Origin: JACZST01 sp964195155
GTDB lineage: Bacteria > Actinomycetota > Acidimicrobiia > Spongiisociales > UBA5794
Length of the DNA: 35,139 nucleotides
Direction: 5' to 3'
Assembly: GCA_964195155.1 (NCBI GenBank)
Contig: CAXMOP010000117.1
Coordinates: 1 to 35,139 of the forward strand
The translations under genes and the position numbers were made by a program. How positions within the stretch are numbered: position 1 is the stretch's first letter; each line of letters starts with the position of its first letter. The notes under the pieces are model-generated. The model was not told the origin of the DNA, made no database searches, and worked only from the letters and a program-made list of their open reading frames with translations. Shown here piece by piece: positions 21,390-30,462 of the stretch.

Positions 21390-22196
21390 TCAGCGAGCCG
21401 GTGTATCCCAGAGTACTTGTGATACCCGGATCGGCTGGTCGAAGCCCTTGAGGTCGACCGGTACCGGGTCGCTGAACGTGAACTGCTTTCCTGCCGCCAA
21501 CTCTCGAACCGCGTTCGAGACGTAAACCGAGCCGGGGTCCGCGTAGTCGCAGATGCGTGCGGCCAGGTTCACAGTCAGACCGAACAGGTCGTTGGATTCG
21601 GCGACCGGTTCACCCGCACTGATGCCAATCCTGATCCTGATCGCCGCATCAACGTGCTCCTCGTTGTGCAAGCCGAAGGCGTTCTGGATCGCAATCGACC
21701 CACCAATAGCCGAGGTGACCGTATCAAACGAGGCCAGAATGCCGTCTCCGGTGTGCTTCACCTCGCGGCCCTGGTGTCCGTCCAGAGTGGTACGGATGAT
21801 GGAATCGTGGATCCGCAGCCGGCGCATCGCCTCGTCATCGCCAAAGCGCTGCGTCATCTTGGTGGAGTCCACCATGTCGGTGAACACGATCGTGCGGAAG
21901 GCGGTCGGGATGCTGCCCGACTCGGTTGGATCCAGAATACGTCCCAGGAAGCGGGCCGCGGTATCCCGGTCTATGGCGATGATCTCGGACGCGACCCTGC
22001 CATGCGATTTGCGATGCACTGCTACGGCGAGTTCCTCACTCGGTGCATCCACCAAACAATAAACCGAGCTGCGGTCGGGGTCATACCAATACGAGACATA
22101 GTGGACGTCGTATTCATGCTGAACCTCGATGTCTTTGAGGTGATCCAACACCACCTGCTCGGGAGTGACGTCATCCGACATCTCGTGACGATCCAT
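21390..22196 (-). CDS. DUF4242-class III nucleotide cyclase fusion
   Basis: A 268-residue protein with two parts. Residues about 15-80 (VVLDHLKDIEVQHEYDVHYVSYWYDPDRSSVYCLVDAPSEELAVAVHRKSHG) look like DUF4242, the nickel-binding SCO4226-type ferredoxin-like fold. Residues about 100-265 are a class III adenylate/guanylate cyclase catalytic domain. The metal Asp lies in TIVFTDMVDSTKM and the second in VKHTGDGILASF; the transition-state Asn and Arg lie in FGLTVNLAARI. No membrane helix is present. The first ATG (22194-22196) is used; a TTG four codons earlier is possible. It probably makes cAMP in response to a bound ligand or metal, which is inference. Confidence 0.85.
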   Translation of the reverse strand: MDRHEMSDDVTPEQVVLDHLKDIEVQHEYDVHYVSYWYDPDRSSVYCLVDAPSEELAVAVHRKSHGRVASEIIAIDRDTAARFLGRILDPTESGSIPTAFRTIVFTDMVDSTKMTQRFGDDEAMRRLRIHDSIIRTTLDGHQGREVKHTGDGILASFDTVTSAIGGSIAIQNAFGLHNEEHVDAAIRIRIGISAGEPVAESNDLFGLTVNLAARICDYADPGSVYVSNAVRELAAGKQFTFSDPVPVDLKGFDQPIRVSQVLWDTPAR

Positions 22197-22343
22197 GAAA
22201 TATGGCAACTCGGGCCCCCCGGTCGATCAATTGTATCCGGCACGAGCGAGCGCCGACGTCGCGATCGAGCGACCGGACGATACAAGTCTCGGCGATCCTC
22301 GTTCGCATGGGTGTAGCGACTCGACCCGATATCGTCTGGCAGG

Positions 22344-23354
22344 ATGCAGGCGTCCGACTTCGACTACGAGCTGCCCGAGGAATCAATCGCCCAGAGCGCG
22401 ATTGAGCCCCGCGACGCGTCACGCCTGCTCGTCGCGGCGACGCTGGAAGACCGCAGGTTCAGCGAGCTGCCGCATCTGTTCGATCCCGGTGACCTGCTGG
22501 TCGTAAACGAGACCCGGGTGCGTGCCGCCCGCCTTCTGGCCACCAAGCCAACCGGCGGGGCTGTCGAGGTGCTCCTCACCAAACGGCGCGACGATGCGAA
22601 CTGGGATGCACTGGTTCGGCCGGCCCGGCGGATACACGACGGAACCACGATGACCGCAGGGCCCCTTGTGGTCACGGTTCTCACCGAACCGGACCGAGGC
22701 GTCGTTCGGGTCAGTGTCACCGGCGACGGAGACACGGATGATCTGCTCCCGGGTATTGGTGACGTTCCGCTCCCCCCGTACTTCCACGGTGAGCTGGCAG
22801 ACGACGAGCGGTACCAGACGATGTTCGCCAAGACGATCGGATCGGCGGCGGCGCCTACCGCAGCGCTGCATTTCACCCCACGCTTGGTTGCCCGGCTTGA
22901 AGATCGCGGCGTCGAGGTCGCGACCGTCGACCTCGAGGTTGGCCTCGATACCTTCCGACCAATGGAGGATGGCCCGATCGCAGCTCATCGCATGCATCGC
23001 GAGCGCTACGTCGTTCCCGCGTTCACCGCCGATGCCGTCTCCCGCACTCGTGCGCGCGGCAGCCGGGTGGTCGCGGTGGGCACCACCGTGGTGCGGACAC
23101 TCGAATCGACCATCGACGAACACGGCGTCGTGCACCCCGGACACGGGGAAACCGATCTCTTCATCACACCCGGGTTCCAGTTCCGGGCCATCGATGGCGT
23201 GGTGACAAACTTCCACGCTCCTCGGACCACGCTGCTAGTCATGGTCGCGGCGATGCTCGGGGAACCGTGGCGGGCCGTCTACGGGCACGCCCTGGCACAC
23301 GGCTACCGGTTCTTGTCGTTCGGCGATGCGATGTTCATCGACGTGTCGCGATGA
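22344..23354 (+). CDS. queA: tRNA preQ1(34) S-adenosylmethionine ribosyltransferase-isomerase QueA
   Basis: A 336-residue QueA. Signature blocks: DFDYELPEESIAQSAIEPRDASRLLV at the start, LLVVNETRVRAARL, GSAAAPTAALHFT, TFRPM, HRERYVVP, VVTNFHAPRTTLLVMVAA and YRFLSFGDAMFI. It moves the ribosyl part of SAM to preQ1 at tRNA position 34 to form epoxyqueuosine, acting after Tgt. It overlaps tgt by ATGA. A TATCGT hexamer eight bases before the ATG may be a leaderless -10 box. Confidence 0.96.
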   Translation: MQASDFDYELPEESIAQSAIEPRDASRLLVAATLEDRRFSELPHLFDPGDLLVVNETRVRAARLLATKPTGGAVEVLLTKRRDDANWDALVRPARRIHDGTTMTAGPLVVTVLTEPDRGVVRVSVTGDGDTDDLLPGIGDVPLPPYFHGELADDERYQTMFAKTIGSAAAPTAALHFTPRLVARLEDRGVEVATVDLEVGLDTFRPMEDGPIAAHRMHRERYVVPAFTADAVSRTRARGSRVVAVGTTVVRTLESTIDEHGVVHPGHGETDLFITPGFQFRAIDGVVTNFHAPRTTLLVMVAAMLGEPWRAVYGHALAHGYRFLSFGDAMFIDVSR

Positions 23355-24475
23355 CCGCGGTCAACTGGGCCTCAACCGGTAGCGATGGTGCCGCCAGGAC
23401 CGGCGTGATGTCGACGCCACACGGCGCCGTCGACACCCCCAACTTCATGCCCGTCGGCACCCGGGCGACCGTCAAGACCATGGATCGAGACGATCTCGAG
23501 GTGGTGGGGGCACAGATCGTCCTCGCCAACACCTACCACCTCATGCTTCGCCCCGGCGAGGACGTCATTGCGACACTCGGAGAGCTGCACGGCTTCATGG
23601 CCTGGCCGGGGCCGATCCTCACCGACAGCGGTGGATTCCAGGTGTTGTCGCTCGATCCGAACGTCACCGAGGAAGGGGTCGAGTTCCGCAGCAGCTACGA
23701 CGGGTCCGCCGTGCACCTCACACCGGAGCGGGCGGTCGAGGTGCAGGAGCGACTCGGTGCTGACATCGCCATGGCGCTCGACGTGCCGGTGTCGTTACCG
23801 GCGCCTCGACCGGTCGTCGAAGAGGCCATGGAACGCACTCGACGCTGGGCGGAGCGGTCGATGGGTGCCAAGAAGCGCGACGATCGCGCCCTGTTCGGCA
23901 TCGTCCAGGGTGGCGTGGAGCCCGATCTCAGGGAGCAGGCGGCCAAGGAGATCGCCGCGATGGGCTTTGCCGGGTTCGGTATCGGGGGCCTCGCCGTTGG
24001 TGAGACCTCCCAGGAGCGGGACTTCGCCCTCGAGGCCGTGATCCCGCACCTGCCGGAGGATGGGGTGCGCTATGTCATGGGCCTCGGGGACACCGAGGGA
24101 TTACTCGCCGCCATCGGGCGCGGCGCCGACTTGTTCGATTGCGTCATCCCGACGCGGCTCGCACGCCATGGCAAGGCGCTGACCAGGACGGGCGACATCT
24201 CGATCCAGCGCAGCGAGTGGCGACGTGACGACCGTCCGCTTGATGCTGAATGCCGGTGCCTCACTTGCCGTGTCTACACGCGTGGGTATCTCCGGCATCT
24301 CCACACGACGAAGGAACCGCTGGCCGACCGGCTGCTGACACTCCACAACCTGACCTACACGTTCGACCTGTTGAGCGGTGCGCGCCTGGCGATCGTTGCC
24401 GGGGAGTACGCGGCGTACGCCGATTCGGTGCTGACCAGCAGACGATCGGCGACTGCTAAGCGGCAACTCGGGTAA
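23351..24475 (+). CDS. tgt: tRNA guanosine(34) transglycosylase Tgt
   Basis: A 374-residue TIM-barrel transglycosylase. Key blocks: GTRATVKTM, ANTYHLMLRPG, the catalytic Asp in LTDSGGFQVLSL, GIVQGG, GIGGLAVGE, the nucleophile Asp in FDCVIPTRLARHG, and the zinc site CRCLTCRVYTRGYLRHLH. It swaps guanine 34 for preQ1 in GU(N) tRNAs. The ATG at 23351 overlaps the queA stop by ATGA; the frame stays open upstream but that part belongs to queA. No preQ1 synthesis gene lies in the window. Confidence 0.97.
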   Translation: MTAVNWASTGSDGAARTGVMSTPHGAVDTPNFMPVGTRATVKTMDRDDLEVVGAQIVLANTYHLMLRPGEDVIATLGELHGFMAWPGPILTDSGGFQVLSLDPNVTEEGVEFRSSYDGSAVHLTPERAVEVQERLGADIAMALDVPVSLPAPRPVVEEAMERTRRWAERSMGAKKRDDRALFGIVQGGVEPDLREQAAKEIAAMGFAGFGIGGLAVGETSQERDFALEAVIPHLPEDGVRYVMGLGDTEGLLAAIGRGADLFDCVIPTRLARHGKALTRTGDISIQRSEWRRDDRPLDAECRCLTCRVYTRGYLRHLHTTKEPLADRLLTLHNLTYTFDLLSGARLAIVAGEYAAYADSVLTSRRSATAKRQLG

Positions 24476-24527
24476 TCTTGCGGCGCTTCGTCGGCAGGCA
24501 ATGCCGGCGCACGAATTGGAGATTCCA

Positions 24528-24857
24528 ATGCCCCAGCTGGCGTTCGCGATAGCACCGATCCTCGCCCAGGCAGACGAGGGCGGCAGCAGCAACATTCTCG
24601 GGTTCCTGCTCCCTCTGGTCATCCTCGGCGGCCTGTTTTACGTCATGCTCTATCTGCCCCGCCGCCGGCAGGCCAAGAAGGCCGAACGGATGCTCGCGGC
24701 CGTCAGCGTCGGCGACGAGATCCGCACCATCGGCGGGATCTTCGGAACGGTGCGATCCGAGGATGACGAGTCCTACACGATCGATCTCGGCGACGGCAAC
24801 CGCATGCGCATTGCCAAGCGCGCCGTCGCCGAGCGGGTTGAGGACGATACCGAGTGA
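24528..24857 (+). CDS. yajC: Preprotein translocase subunit YajC
   Basis: A 109-residue single-span membrane protein. A hydrophobic helix lies at about residues 23-44 (ILGFLLPLVILGGLFYVMLYLP), followed by RRRQAKKAERMLAAVSVGDEIRTIGGIFGTVRSEDDESYTIDLGDGNRMRIAKRAV, the standard YajC soluble domain. The ATG at 24528 has a TTGGAGA Shine-Dalgarno six bases upstream and is preferred over the in-frame ATG at 24501. It works with SecD and SecF beside SecYEG. It overlaps secD by GTGA. Confidence 0.93.
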   Translation: MPQLAFAIAPILAQADEGGSSNILGFLLPLVILGGLFYVMLYLPRRRQAKKAERMLAAVSVGDEIRTIGGIFGTVRSEDDESYTIDLGDGNRMRIAKRAVAERVEDDTE

Positions 24858-26356
24858 CCCGCCGCCGGATGCTCGTGACCCTGCTGGTCACCGTGGCCAT
24901 AGCCTGGGGATCGCTCGCCGCCATGTTGTTGGCCGGGTGGGAGGTGAAGCTCGGCCTCGACCTTCAAGGTGGATTCTCCGTTGTGCTGGTGAGCGCCGAG
25001 GGAACGGACGAGGACACGCTGCAGACGGCCGTCGAGGTCATGCGGCGCAGGATCGAGGAGCTGGGCAGCGTCCAGGAACCGGAGATTTTCGTCGAGGGAG
25101 ACCGCCGGATCGTCGTTCAGCTCCCCGGCGTGGAGGACCGGGAACGGGCGTTGCGGGCGGTGGGTACCACCGGCGACATGTCCTTCCGAGCGGTCATCAA
25201 CATCCTGCCCGAGAGTCCATACTTCACCGACCCCGAAGGTGATCATCCGCCAAACATCAACACCGAGACGGGTTACTCCGATCCCGACGACGTCAACGAG
25301 ATCGCCTACCTCGAGGCCGCCGACTCTTTTGCCGTCTACGTAGTGGGCCCCGCCTTCCTGACCGGCGTCGATATCAAGGGTGGGGCGGCCCAATTCAGCA
25401 GCCAATCCGGTCATGGCGCCGCCGGGGGCTGGATCGTCGTCCCCGATTTCACCGACGAAGGCGGAGAGAAATTCCGCGAGGCCACCGGCGTGCTCGCCGC
25501 ATTCCCGGTGGGATCGCCCGCGCGACAGATGGCGATCGTGGTCGACGGTGTCGTTCAATCGGCCCCAGCGGTTGCTGCGGGCGTCGTCGTGGAGGAAGGG
25601 CTCGACCCAAACGCTGTCGTCATCACGATCGGGCTGAGCGACAACCCGCAGCAGGAATCCGAGGATCTCGCCGCGATCCTCAAGTACGGCGCGCTTCCCA
25701 CCACATTCGAACGCGAGCGGGTCGAATCGGTCTCAGCGACACTCGGTGAGGACGCCCTTCGCGCCGGGCTCATTGCCGGGTTGATCGGGCTGGCGGCTGT
25801 CGCCATCTACATGATCCTGTACTACCGCGTCCTCGGTGTGGTGGCCATCGTCGGGCTCTCCGTGTTTGGCGCGACGCTGATCTCAGCGCTCATCCTGCTC
25901 GGCCAGACTCAGGGCACCACCCTCACACTGGCCGGTGTCACCGGCATCATCGTCTCGATCGGGATCACTCTCGACTCGTCGATCGTGTACTTCGAGCGGG
26001 TCAAGGAGGAGTACCACACCGGCAGACCGCTGCGCCCCGCGTTCGACCATGCCTTCCCCGGCGCCTTCTCCACCAATCTGAAGGGTGACACGGTCACACT
26101 GCTGGCGGCGGTGCTGCTGTGGGTACTGGCCATCGGGCCGGTCAAGGGATTCGCGCTCACCCTTGGCCTGGCGACCGTGATCGATGTGGTCGTTGCCTGG
26201 TTCTATACCCGTCCCGCCACCTGGCTGCTCTCGCACTCCCGGCTGCTCGACGGTGGCTGGTTCTCGATCAGAGGTGCCATGGGGAAGACCGGCTCGGAGC
26301 CCCCGGCAGGGCACGGGAGCGGTGAAGAGCCGAGCATGGTGGAGGTCGGGACATGA
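24854..26356 (+). CDS. secD: Protein translocase subunit SecD
   Basis: A 500-residue RND-related subunit. One N-terminal helix is followed by VKLGLDLQGGFSVVL and the periplasmic P1 domain (RRRIEELG, IVVQLPG), then five helices from about residue 300. These include TLAGVTGIIVSIGITLDSSIVYFERVKEEY and GDTVTLLAAVLLWVLAIGPVKGFALTLGLATVID. It uses the proton gradient to pull secreted proteins out of the SecYEG channel. The GTG start overlaps yajC, and the stop overlaps secF by ATGA. Confidence 0.96.
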   Translation: MTRRRMLVTLLVTVAIAWGSLAAMLLAGWEVKLGLDLQGGFSVVLVSAEGTDEDTLQTAVEVMRRRIEELGSVQEPEIFVEGDRRIVVQLPGVEDRERALRAVGTTGDMSFRAVINILPESPYFTDPEGDHPPNINTETGYSDPDDVNEIAYLEAADSFAVYVVGPAFLTGVDIKGGAAQFSSQSGHGAAGGWIVVPDFTDEGGEKFREATGVLAAFPVGSPARQMAIVVDGVVQSAPAVAAGVVVEEGLDPNAVVITIGLSDNPQQESEDLAAILKYGALPTTFERERVESVSATLGEDALRAGLIAGLIGLAAVAIYMILYYRVLGVVAIVGLSVFGATLISALILLGQTQGTTLTLAGVTGIIVSIGITLDSSIVYFERVKEEYHTGRPLRPAFDHAFPGAFSTNLKGDTVTLLAAVLLWVLAIGPVKGFALTLGLATVIDVVVAWFYTRPATWLLSHSRLLDGGWFSIRGAMGKTGSEPPAGHGSGEEPSMVEVGT

Positions 26357-27450
26357 GCGTGCTGACCCGCATGTATCGCGGCGAGACAAACTTCGACTTC
26401 GTTGGTGCATCGCGTCGCACGCTTGTTGTTTCTGCGGTGCTGGTCGTGCTCTCCATCCTGCTGCTGTTGCTCCGACCGCTCAACCTCAGTATCGACTTCA
26501 CCGGAGGAACCGTCGTGGTCGTCTCCAACGAGGCCGATGCCTCTGTCGAGGAGGTGCGCTCGGCGATGAGCGATCTCGGCCTCGGTGGAGCTCGGGTGCA
26601 ACTCACCGGCGAAGGCAAGTTCATTCGGGTGCAGACGGAGGCCCTCGAGGCCGGACCGCAGGATGACCTGATCGTCGCTGTTGCGGCCGTGGCGGGCGTT
26701 TCGGTCAACGAGGTCACGGTCTCGGCCGTCGGGCCGTCCTTCGGAGCAGAAGTGACGAGGTCTGCACTGCAAGCGCTCTTGATCTTCCTGCTGGTGGTTT
26801 CGGTGTACATTGCATGGCGCTTCGAGTGGAAGATGGCCGTGGCCGCCCTGGCCGCCTTGTTCCACGACCTCGTCATCACCGGCGGCAGCTTCGCCGCTTT
26901 CCAGTTCGTGGTCTCTCCAGCAACGGTGATCGCAGTGCTGACGATCATGGGTTACTCGTTGTATGACACGGTGGTGGTGTTCGACAAGGTCAACGAGAAC
27001 GTCGAGGACATGCACGACCGGTTTACCTATACCGAGATCGTCAACACCTCCATGAACCAGGTGCTGATGCGGTCGATCAACACATCGCTGACTTCGCTGC
27101 TGCCGGTCGGCTCGCTCCTGCTCATCGGATCGCTGGCGTTTGGCGCAGAGACCCTGCGAGAATTCGCCCTCGCCCTGTTCATCGGGATCGCCCTCGGAAC
27201 GTACTCGTCGATCTTCGTGGCAACCCCCCTCCTGGCGCTGTGGAAGGAACGCGAGGAAGAGTGGATGCGCGGCCGCCGCCGGGTCGAACGAAAACGGGCG
27301 GGCGGTGACGCACCCGAGCCGTTGCCGGTGAGCACCGCAGGTGACATGCTCGACGGCGAGGCTGAGGCCACAGATGCCCCCCAAGAGGTGCCGGCCAATC
27401 CCGCCGGGGTGACTCCACGCCCACCCAGAAAACGCAAGAAGCGGCGGTAA
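26353..27450 (+). CDS. secF: Protein translocase subunit SecF
   Basis: A 365-residue SecF. The N-terminal helix is followed by LNLSIDFTGGTVVVV, a short periplasmic domain, and five helices with ALAALFHDLVITGGSFA, LTIMGYSLYDTVVVFDKVNENVEDM and the STNTSLTSLLPVGSLLL-like segment (RSINTSLTSLLPV). The C-terminal tail from about residue 300 is long, charged and low in complexity and ends RPPRKRKKRR, a cytoplasmic extension also seen in other actinobacteria. It is the partner of SecD. Confidence 0.96.
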   Translation: MSVLTRMYRGETNFDFVGASRRTLVVSAVLVVLSILLLLLRPLNLSIDFTGGTVVVVSNEADASVEEVRSAMSDLGLGGARVQLTGEGKFIRVQTEALEAGPQDDLIVAVAAVAGVSVNEVTVSAVGPSFGAEVTRSALQALLIFLLVVSVYIAWRFEWKMAVAALAALFHDLVITGGSFAAFQFVVSPATVIAVLTIMGYSLYDTVVVFDKVNENVEDMHDRFTYTEIVNTSMNQVLMRSINTSLTSLLPVGSLLLIGSLAFGAETLREFALALFIGIALGTYSSIFVATPLLALWKEREEEWMRGRRRVERKRAGGDAPEPLPVSTAGDMLDGEAEATDAPQEVPANPAGVTPRPPRKRKKRR

Positions 27451-27459
27451 GCTCCGGCG

Positions 27460-29652
27460 ATGGCGAAAGCCGTCCCCAAAGACCAGGAAAACGATCCCGA
27501 CGCCCAATTCGAGGGGCTGGTCGAGACGTTCGTCGCTCGGCAGCCCGATGGCGACGAAGCGCTGTTGCGGCGCGCATACCAGGTCGCCGCACGCGCCCAC
27601 GCGGGTCAGGTCCGTCAGACCGGCGACCCCTTCATCACCCACCCGATCGCGGTGGCCCGAATCCTGGCTGAGTACGGCCTGGACCAGTCAACCCTGGCGG
27701 CCGCCCTCATGCACGACGTTGTGGAAGACACCGATGCCACACTCGGAGAGCTCGAAACCGAGTTCGGTGAAGAGATCGCGATGCTGATCGACGGCGTGAC
27801 CAAGCTCGATCGGATCAAGTCGTCGACCTGGGAGGAGCGCCAGGCCGGGACGATCCGCAAGATGGCGATCGCAATGGCCAAGGACATCCGGGTGCTGCTG
27901 ATCAAGCTCGCAGATCGAACGCACAACATGCGCACAGTGGCTCCATTGCCAAAGGAGAAGCGCAGGAGAGTCGCCGCCGAGACGCTCGACGTCTACGCCC
28001 CGCTCGCCCATCGGCTTGGCGTCCAGGAGATCAAGCACGAGCTCGAGGAGCGCAGCTTCGCCGAGCTGCACCCGAAGCGGCGGGCCAAGCTTCAGGATCA
28101 GGTGCGCAGGCGAGCTCCCAAACGCGAGGACTACATCGACAAGGTCATCGCCGACGTGAACGCGGCTCTGGATGATGCTGGAATGGAAGCCGCGGTCACC
28201 GGCCGCCCGAAGCACCTGTATTCGATCTACCGAAAGATGGTGGACTCCGGGCTGGAGTTCGATGAGATCCACGACCTCATCGGCATCCGAATCATCGTGC
28301 GCGAGATGCGCGACTGTTACGCCGCGCTCGGCCTGATCCACACGATGTGGGCGCCGATCCAAGGCCGGTTCAAGGACTACATCGCGATGCCTAAGTTCAA
28401 TCTGTACAAGTCGCTGCACACCACGGTCGTCGGCCCCGATGGAAAGCCCCTGGAAGTGCAGATCCGGACCCCAGAGATGCATGAGCAGGCGGAGGTCGGC
28501 ATCGCCGCCCACTGGCGCTACAAGGACGGCGAGACCGACGACGATCTGCCCCTCGTCGCCGACATTCGCTTTCTGCAGGAGGCCATTTCCGACCCGGCCG
28601 AGTTCTTCGATGCGCTGAAGCTCGATCTCTATCAGGACGAGGTGTTCGCTCTCACCCCGCGCGGCGACGTCATGACGCTCTCGTCCGGGGCAACACCGGT
28701 CGACTTTGCCTACAGCATTCACACCGATGTCGGACACCGCTGCGTCGGGGCCAAGGTCAATGGGCGGCTGGTGCCCCTTTCGACCAAGATCGAATCTGGT
28801 GACATCGTTGAGATTCAGACCTCGAGGTCCGAGGACGCGCATCCCTCGCGCGACTGGCTCAACTTTGTCGCCTCGTCGCGAGCCTCGGCAAAGATCAGAC
28901 AGTGGTTTTCCAAGCAGCGGCGGGAGTCGGCACTGTCCGACGGCAAGGATGCCCTCACCAAGGAGTTGCGCCGCTCGTCCCTCACGGTAAAGGGGAACGA
29001 CGAGGTGTTGAAGGCGGTCGCCGAGGAGCTGGGCTACAGCGAAGTCGAGCAACTCCATGGCGCGATCGGCGACGGGAGGGTCAATGCCAAGACGGTGGTC
29101 GGCCGGGTGCAGCGGCGCCTTTCGCCGATGGCCGACCCGACCGAGGAGCTCATGGATCGGCTGGTGGCCCCGCCGTCGCGACGCGAGCGCCCTACCCGGG
29201 GTGTCATCGTTGAGGGCCTCGATGACATGCTGGTGCGCATGGCGCGGTGCTGCTCACCGGTTCCCGGTGACGACATCATCGGTTTCGTCACCGTCGGCCG
29301 TGGCGTCTCCGTCCACCGCTCCGATTGCGGCAACATCGGCTCCCTCGAGGAGCACCCCGAGCGAATGATCGAGGTGAGTTGGGCGCCGGAGCAGTCGGGT
29401 TCATTCTTCGTGTGGATTCAGGTTGAGGCGCTCGACCGAGCGCGGTTGCTGCGCGACGTCACCGAGGTGTTGTCGGATCTGGGGGCGAATATCCACACCT
29501 CGTCTTCGGTTGCCGGCCGCGACCGGATCGCCTTCCTGCGCTACGAGCTCGAGTTGTCCGAGGCGAACCAGCTGGAGCGCGCGCTCGCCGAGGTCGGTCA
29601 GGTCGACGGGGTGTACGACGCCTACCGGCTGATTCCCGGAGCCGGTCCGTGA
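27460..29652 (+). CDS. rel: Bifunctional (p)ppGpp synthetase/hydrolase (Rel)
   Basis: A 730-residue long RSH protein. The N-terminal HD hydrolase has HPIAVARILAEYGLD and MHDVVEDTDATL. The synthetase domain has GRPKHLYSIYRKM, DLIGIRIIV, the RFKD motif in WAPIQGRFKDYIAMPKFNLYKSLHTTV (RxKD is usual for bifunctional enzymes), and EVQIRTPEMHEQAEVGIAAHW. A TGS domain (VFALTPRGDVMTLSSGATPVDFAYSIHTDVGH), a Cys-rich conserved segment (MARCCSPVPGDDIIGFVT) and a C-terminal ACT domain follow. It makes and breaks the stringent-response alarmone. It starts nine bases after secF, as expected for this cluster. Confidence 0.96.
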   Translation: MAKAVPKDQENDPDAQFEGLVETFVARQPDGDEALLRRAYQVAARAHAGQVRQTGDPFITHPIAVARILAEYGLDQSTLAAALMHDVVEDTDATLGELETEFGEEIAMLIDGVTKLDRIKSSTWEERQAGTIRKMAIAMAKDIRVLLIKLADRTHNMRTVAPLPKEKRRRVAAETLDVYAPLAHRLGVQEIKHELEERSFAELHPKRRAKLQDQVRRRAPKREDYIDKVIADVNAALDDAGMEAAVTGRPKHLYSIYRKMVDSGLEFDEIHDLIGIRIIVREMRDCYAALGLIHTMWAPIQGRFKDYIAMPKFNLYKSLHTTVVGPDGKPLEVQIRTPEMHEQAEVGIAAHWRYKDGETDDDLPLVADIRFLQEAISDPAEFFDALKLDLYQDEVFALTPRGDVMTLSSGATPVDFAYSIHTDVGHRCVGAKVNGRLVPLSTKIESGDIVEIQTSRSEDAHPSRDWLNFVASSRASAKIRQWFSKQRRESALSDGKDALTKELRRSSLTVKGNDEVLKAVAEELGYSEVEQLHGAIGDGRVNAKTVVGRVQRRLSPMADPTEELMDRLVAPPSRRERPTRGVIVEGLDDMLVRMARCCSPVPGDDIIGFVTVGRGVSVHRSDCGNIGSLEEHPERMIEVSWAPEQSGSFFVWIQVEALDRARLLRDVTEVLSDLGANIHTSSSVAGRDRIAFLRYELELSEANQLERALAEVGQVDGVYDAYRLIPGAGP

Positions 29653-30305
29653 TCATCGAATCCGCAGAGCTGTGGGCGGCGGGTACCAACTGCTACGTGA
29701 TCGCCCAGGAACACGGCGCCAAGGCGGTCATCGTCGATGCTCCGCCCGACATCGAGGGGGTGTCGGCCTTGCTGAAGGGCCACGACCTGCTCCCGGTGGC
29801 CCTGCTGGTTACCCACGGGCACGTCGATCACGCCGGGGGGGCCGGTCAGGTGGTAGAGCGCACCGGCGTCAGCGCCTATCTGCACCCCGATGACGACTGG
29901 CTGGCATCGGATCCCGACTCTCAACTCCAGGGCATCTTCGGGTTCCTGCCACCCGAACGCGATCAGTTTGCACCCCCCGACCGCTACACCGATCTCAAAC
30001 ACGGCGACCGGTTGCCGCTGGCCGGCATGACCTTCGAGGTTCGGCACACGCCGGGACACACCCCCGGGCACTGCGTGTTCGTTGTCGAGGACGAGGGCGT
30101 GGTGTTCTCGGGTGATCAGCTGTTCGCCGGATCAGTCGGGCGCACCGACCTCCCCCGGGGCGACTTCCGAACGCTCATGGAGTCCATGGAGAGCGAGATC
30201 CTCACCCTCGACGACGACACCCGAGTGCTCCCCGGCCACGGGCCGGAGACCACAGTCCGCCGCGAGCGTACGACCAACCCCTTCATCGTTGGCTACACGG
30301 TCTAG
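29649..30305 (+). CDS. Glyoxalase-II-like MBL-fold hydrolase (YcbL-like)
   Basis: A 218-residue MBL-fold protein. Zinc ligands: VTHGHVDHAGGAG (HxHxDH), HTPGHTPGHCVFV, the bridging Asp in VFSGDQLFAGSVGRTDLP, and the last His in VLPGHGPETTV. This is the compact glyoxalase-II/YcbL pattern without the long C-terminal substrate domain of true GloB. Homologues often sit between relA and hisS in actinobacteria. The GTG start overlaps the rel stop by GTGA, so it is translationally coupled. Confidence 0.9.
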   Translation: MIIESAELWAAGTNCYVIAQEHGAKAVIVDAPPDIEGVSALLKGHDLLPVALLVTHGHVDHAGGAGQVVERTGVSAYLHPDDDWLASDPDSQLQGIFGFLPPERDQFAPPDRYTDLKHGDRLPLAGMTFEVRHTPGHTPGHCVFVVEDEGVVFSGDQLFAGSVGRTDLPRGDFRTLMESMESEILTLDDDTRVLPGHGPETTVRRERTTNPFIVGYTV

Positions 30306-30320
30306 CAGCCGCGGGGCTGC
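30305..30320 (+). terminator. GC hairpin at the stop codon of the MBL gene
   Basis: GCAGCC-GCGG-GGCTGC is a perfect 6-base stem with a 4-base loop that begins at the last base of the TAG stop codon. There is no T-run. It is the first of three hairpins in the gap before hisS. Confidence 0.4.
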
Positions 30321-30442
30321 GAACCCAGGGCTCCCAGACCCGACAGGTGGGGCTGGCAGCCCACGGTTCGTTGGACCTCGCCGAAGCAGGCTGAACCCTG
30401 GACTCCCAGACCCGACAGGTGGGGCTGGGAGCCCAGGGTTCG
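30321..30442 (+). repeat. Two direct copies of a 50-base palindromic repeat before hisS
   Basis: Copies at 30321-30370 and 30393-30442 share CTCCCAGACCCGACAGGTGG and flanks. Each is a hairpin. In copy 2 the arms 30393-30409 and 30425-30441 pair at 16 of 17 positions around a 15-base loop; in copy 1 they pair at 14 of 17. The loop (ACCCGACAGGTGGGG) is identical in both. The period is 72 bases. They fill most of the 164-base gap between the hydrolase gene and hisS. Confidence 0.8.
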
Positions 30443-30456
30443 GTGGTGCGCGCAGC

Positions 30457-30462
30457 TACGCT
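30457..30462 (+). promoter_or_regulatory. Candidate -10 box of hisS (leaderless)
   Basis: TACGCT lies seven bases before the GTG at 30470, so the transcript would start at the start codon. No Shine-Dalgarno is present. This supports GTG 30470 as the true hisS start. Confidence 0.5.

Noticed and set aside
24501..24527. ATG at 24501 as yajC start
   Set aside because: It has no Shine-Dalgarno and adds nine polar residues before the usual short hydrophobic start; the ATG at 24528 has a good site.
26203..29058. Long minus-strand open frames opposite secD, secF and rel
   Set aside because: They mirror well-conserved plus-strand genes and give His/Arg/Asp-rich sequence without domains; explained by codon-position GC bias.
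30321..30442. CRISPR with two repeats before hisS
   Set aside because: Two 50-base hairpins with one 22-base gap do not fit repeat or spacer sizes, and no cas gene is present.
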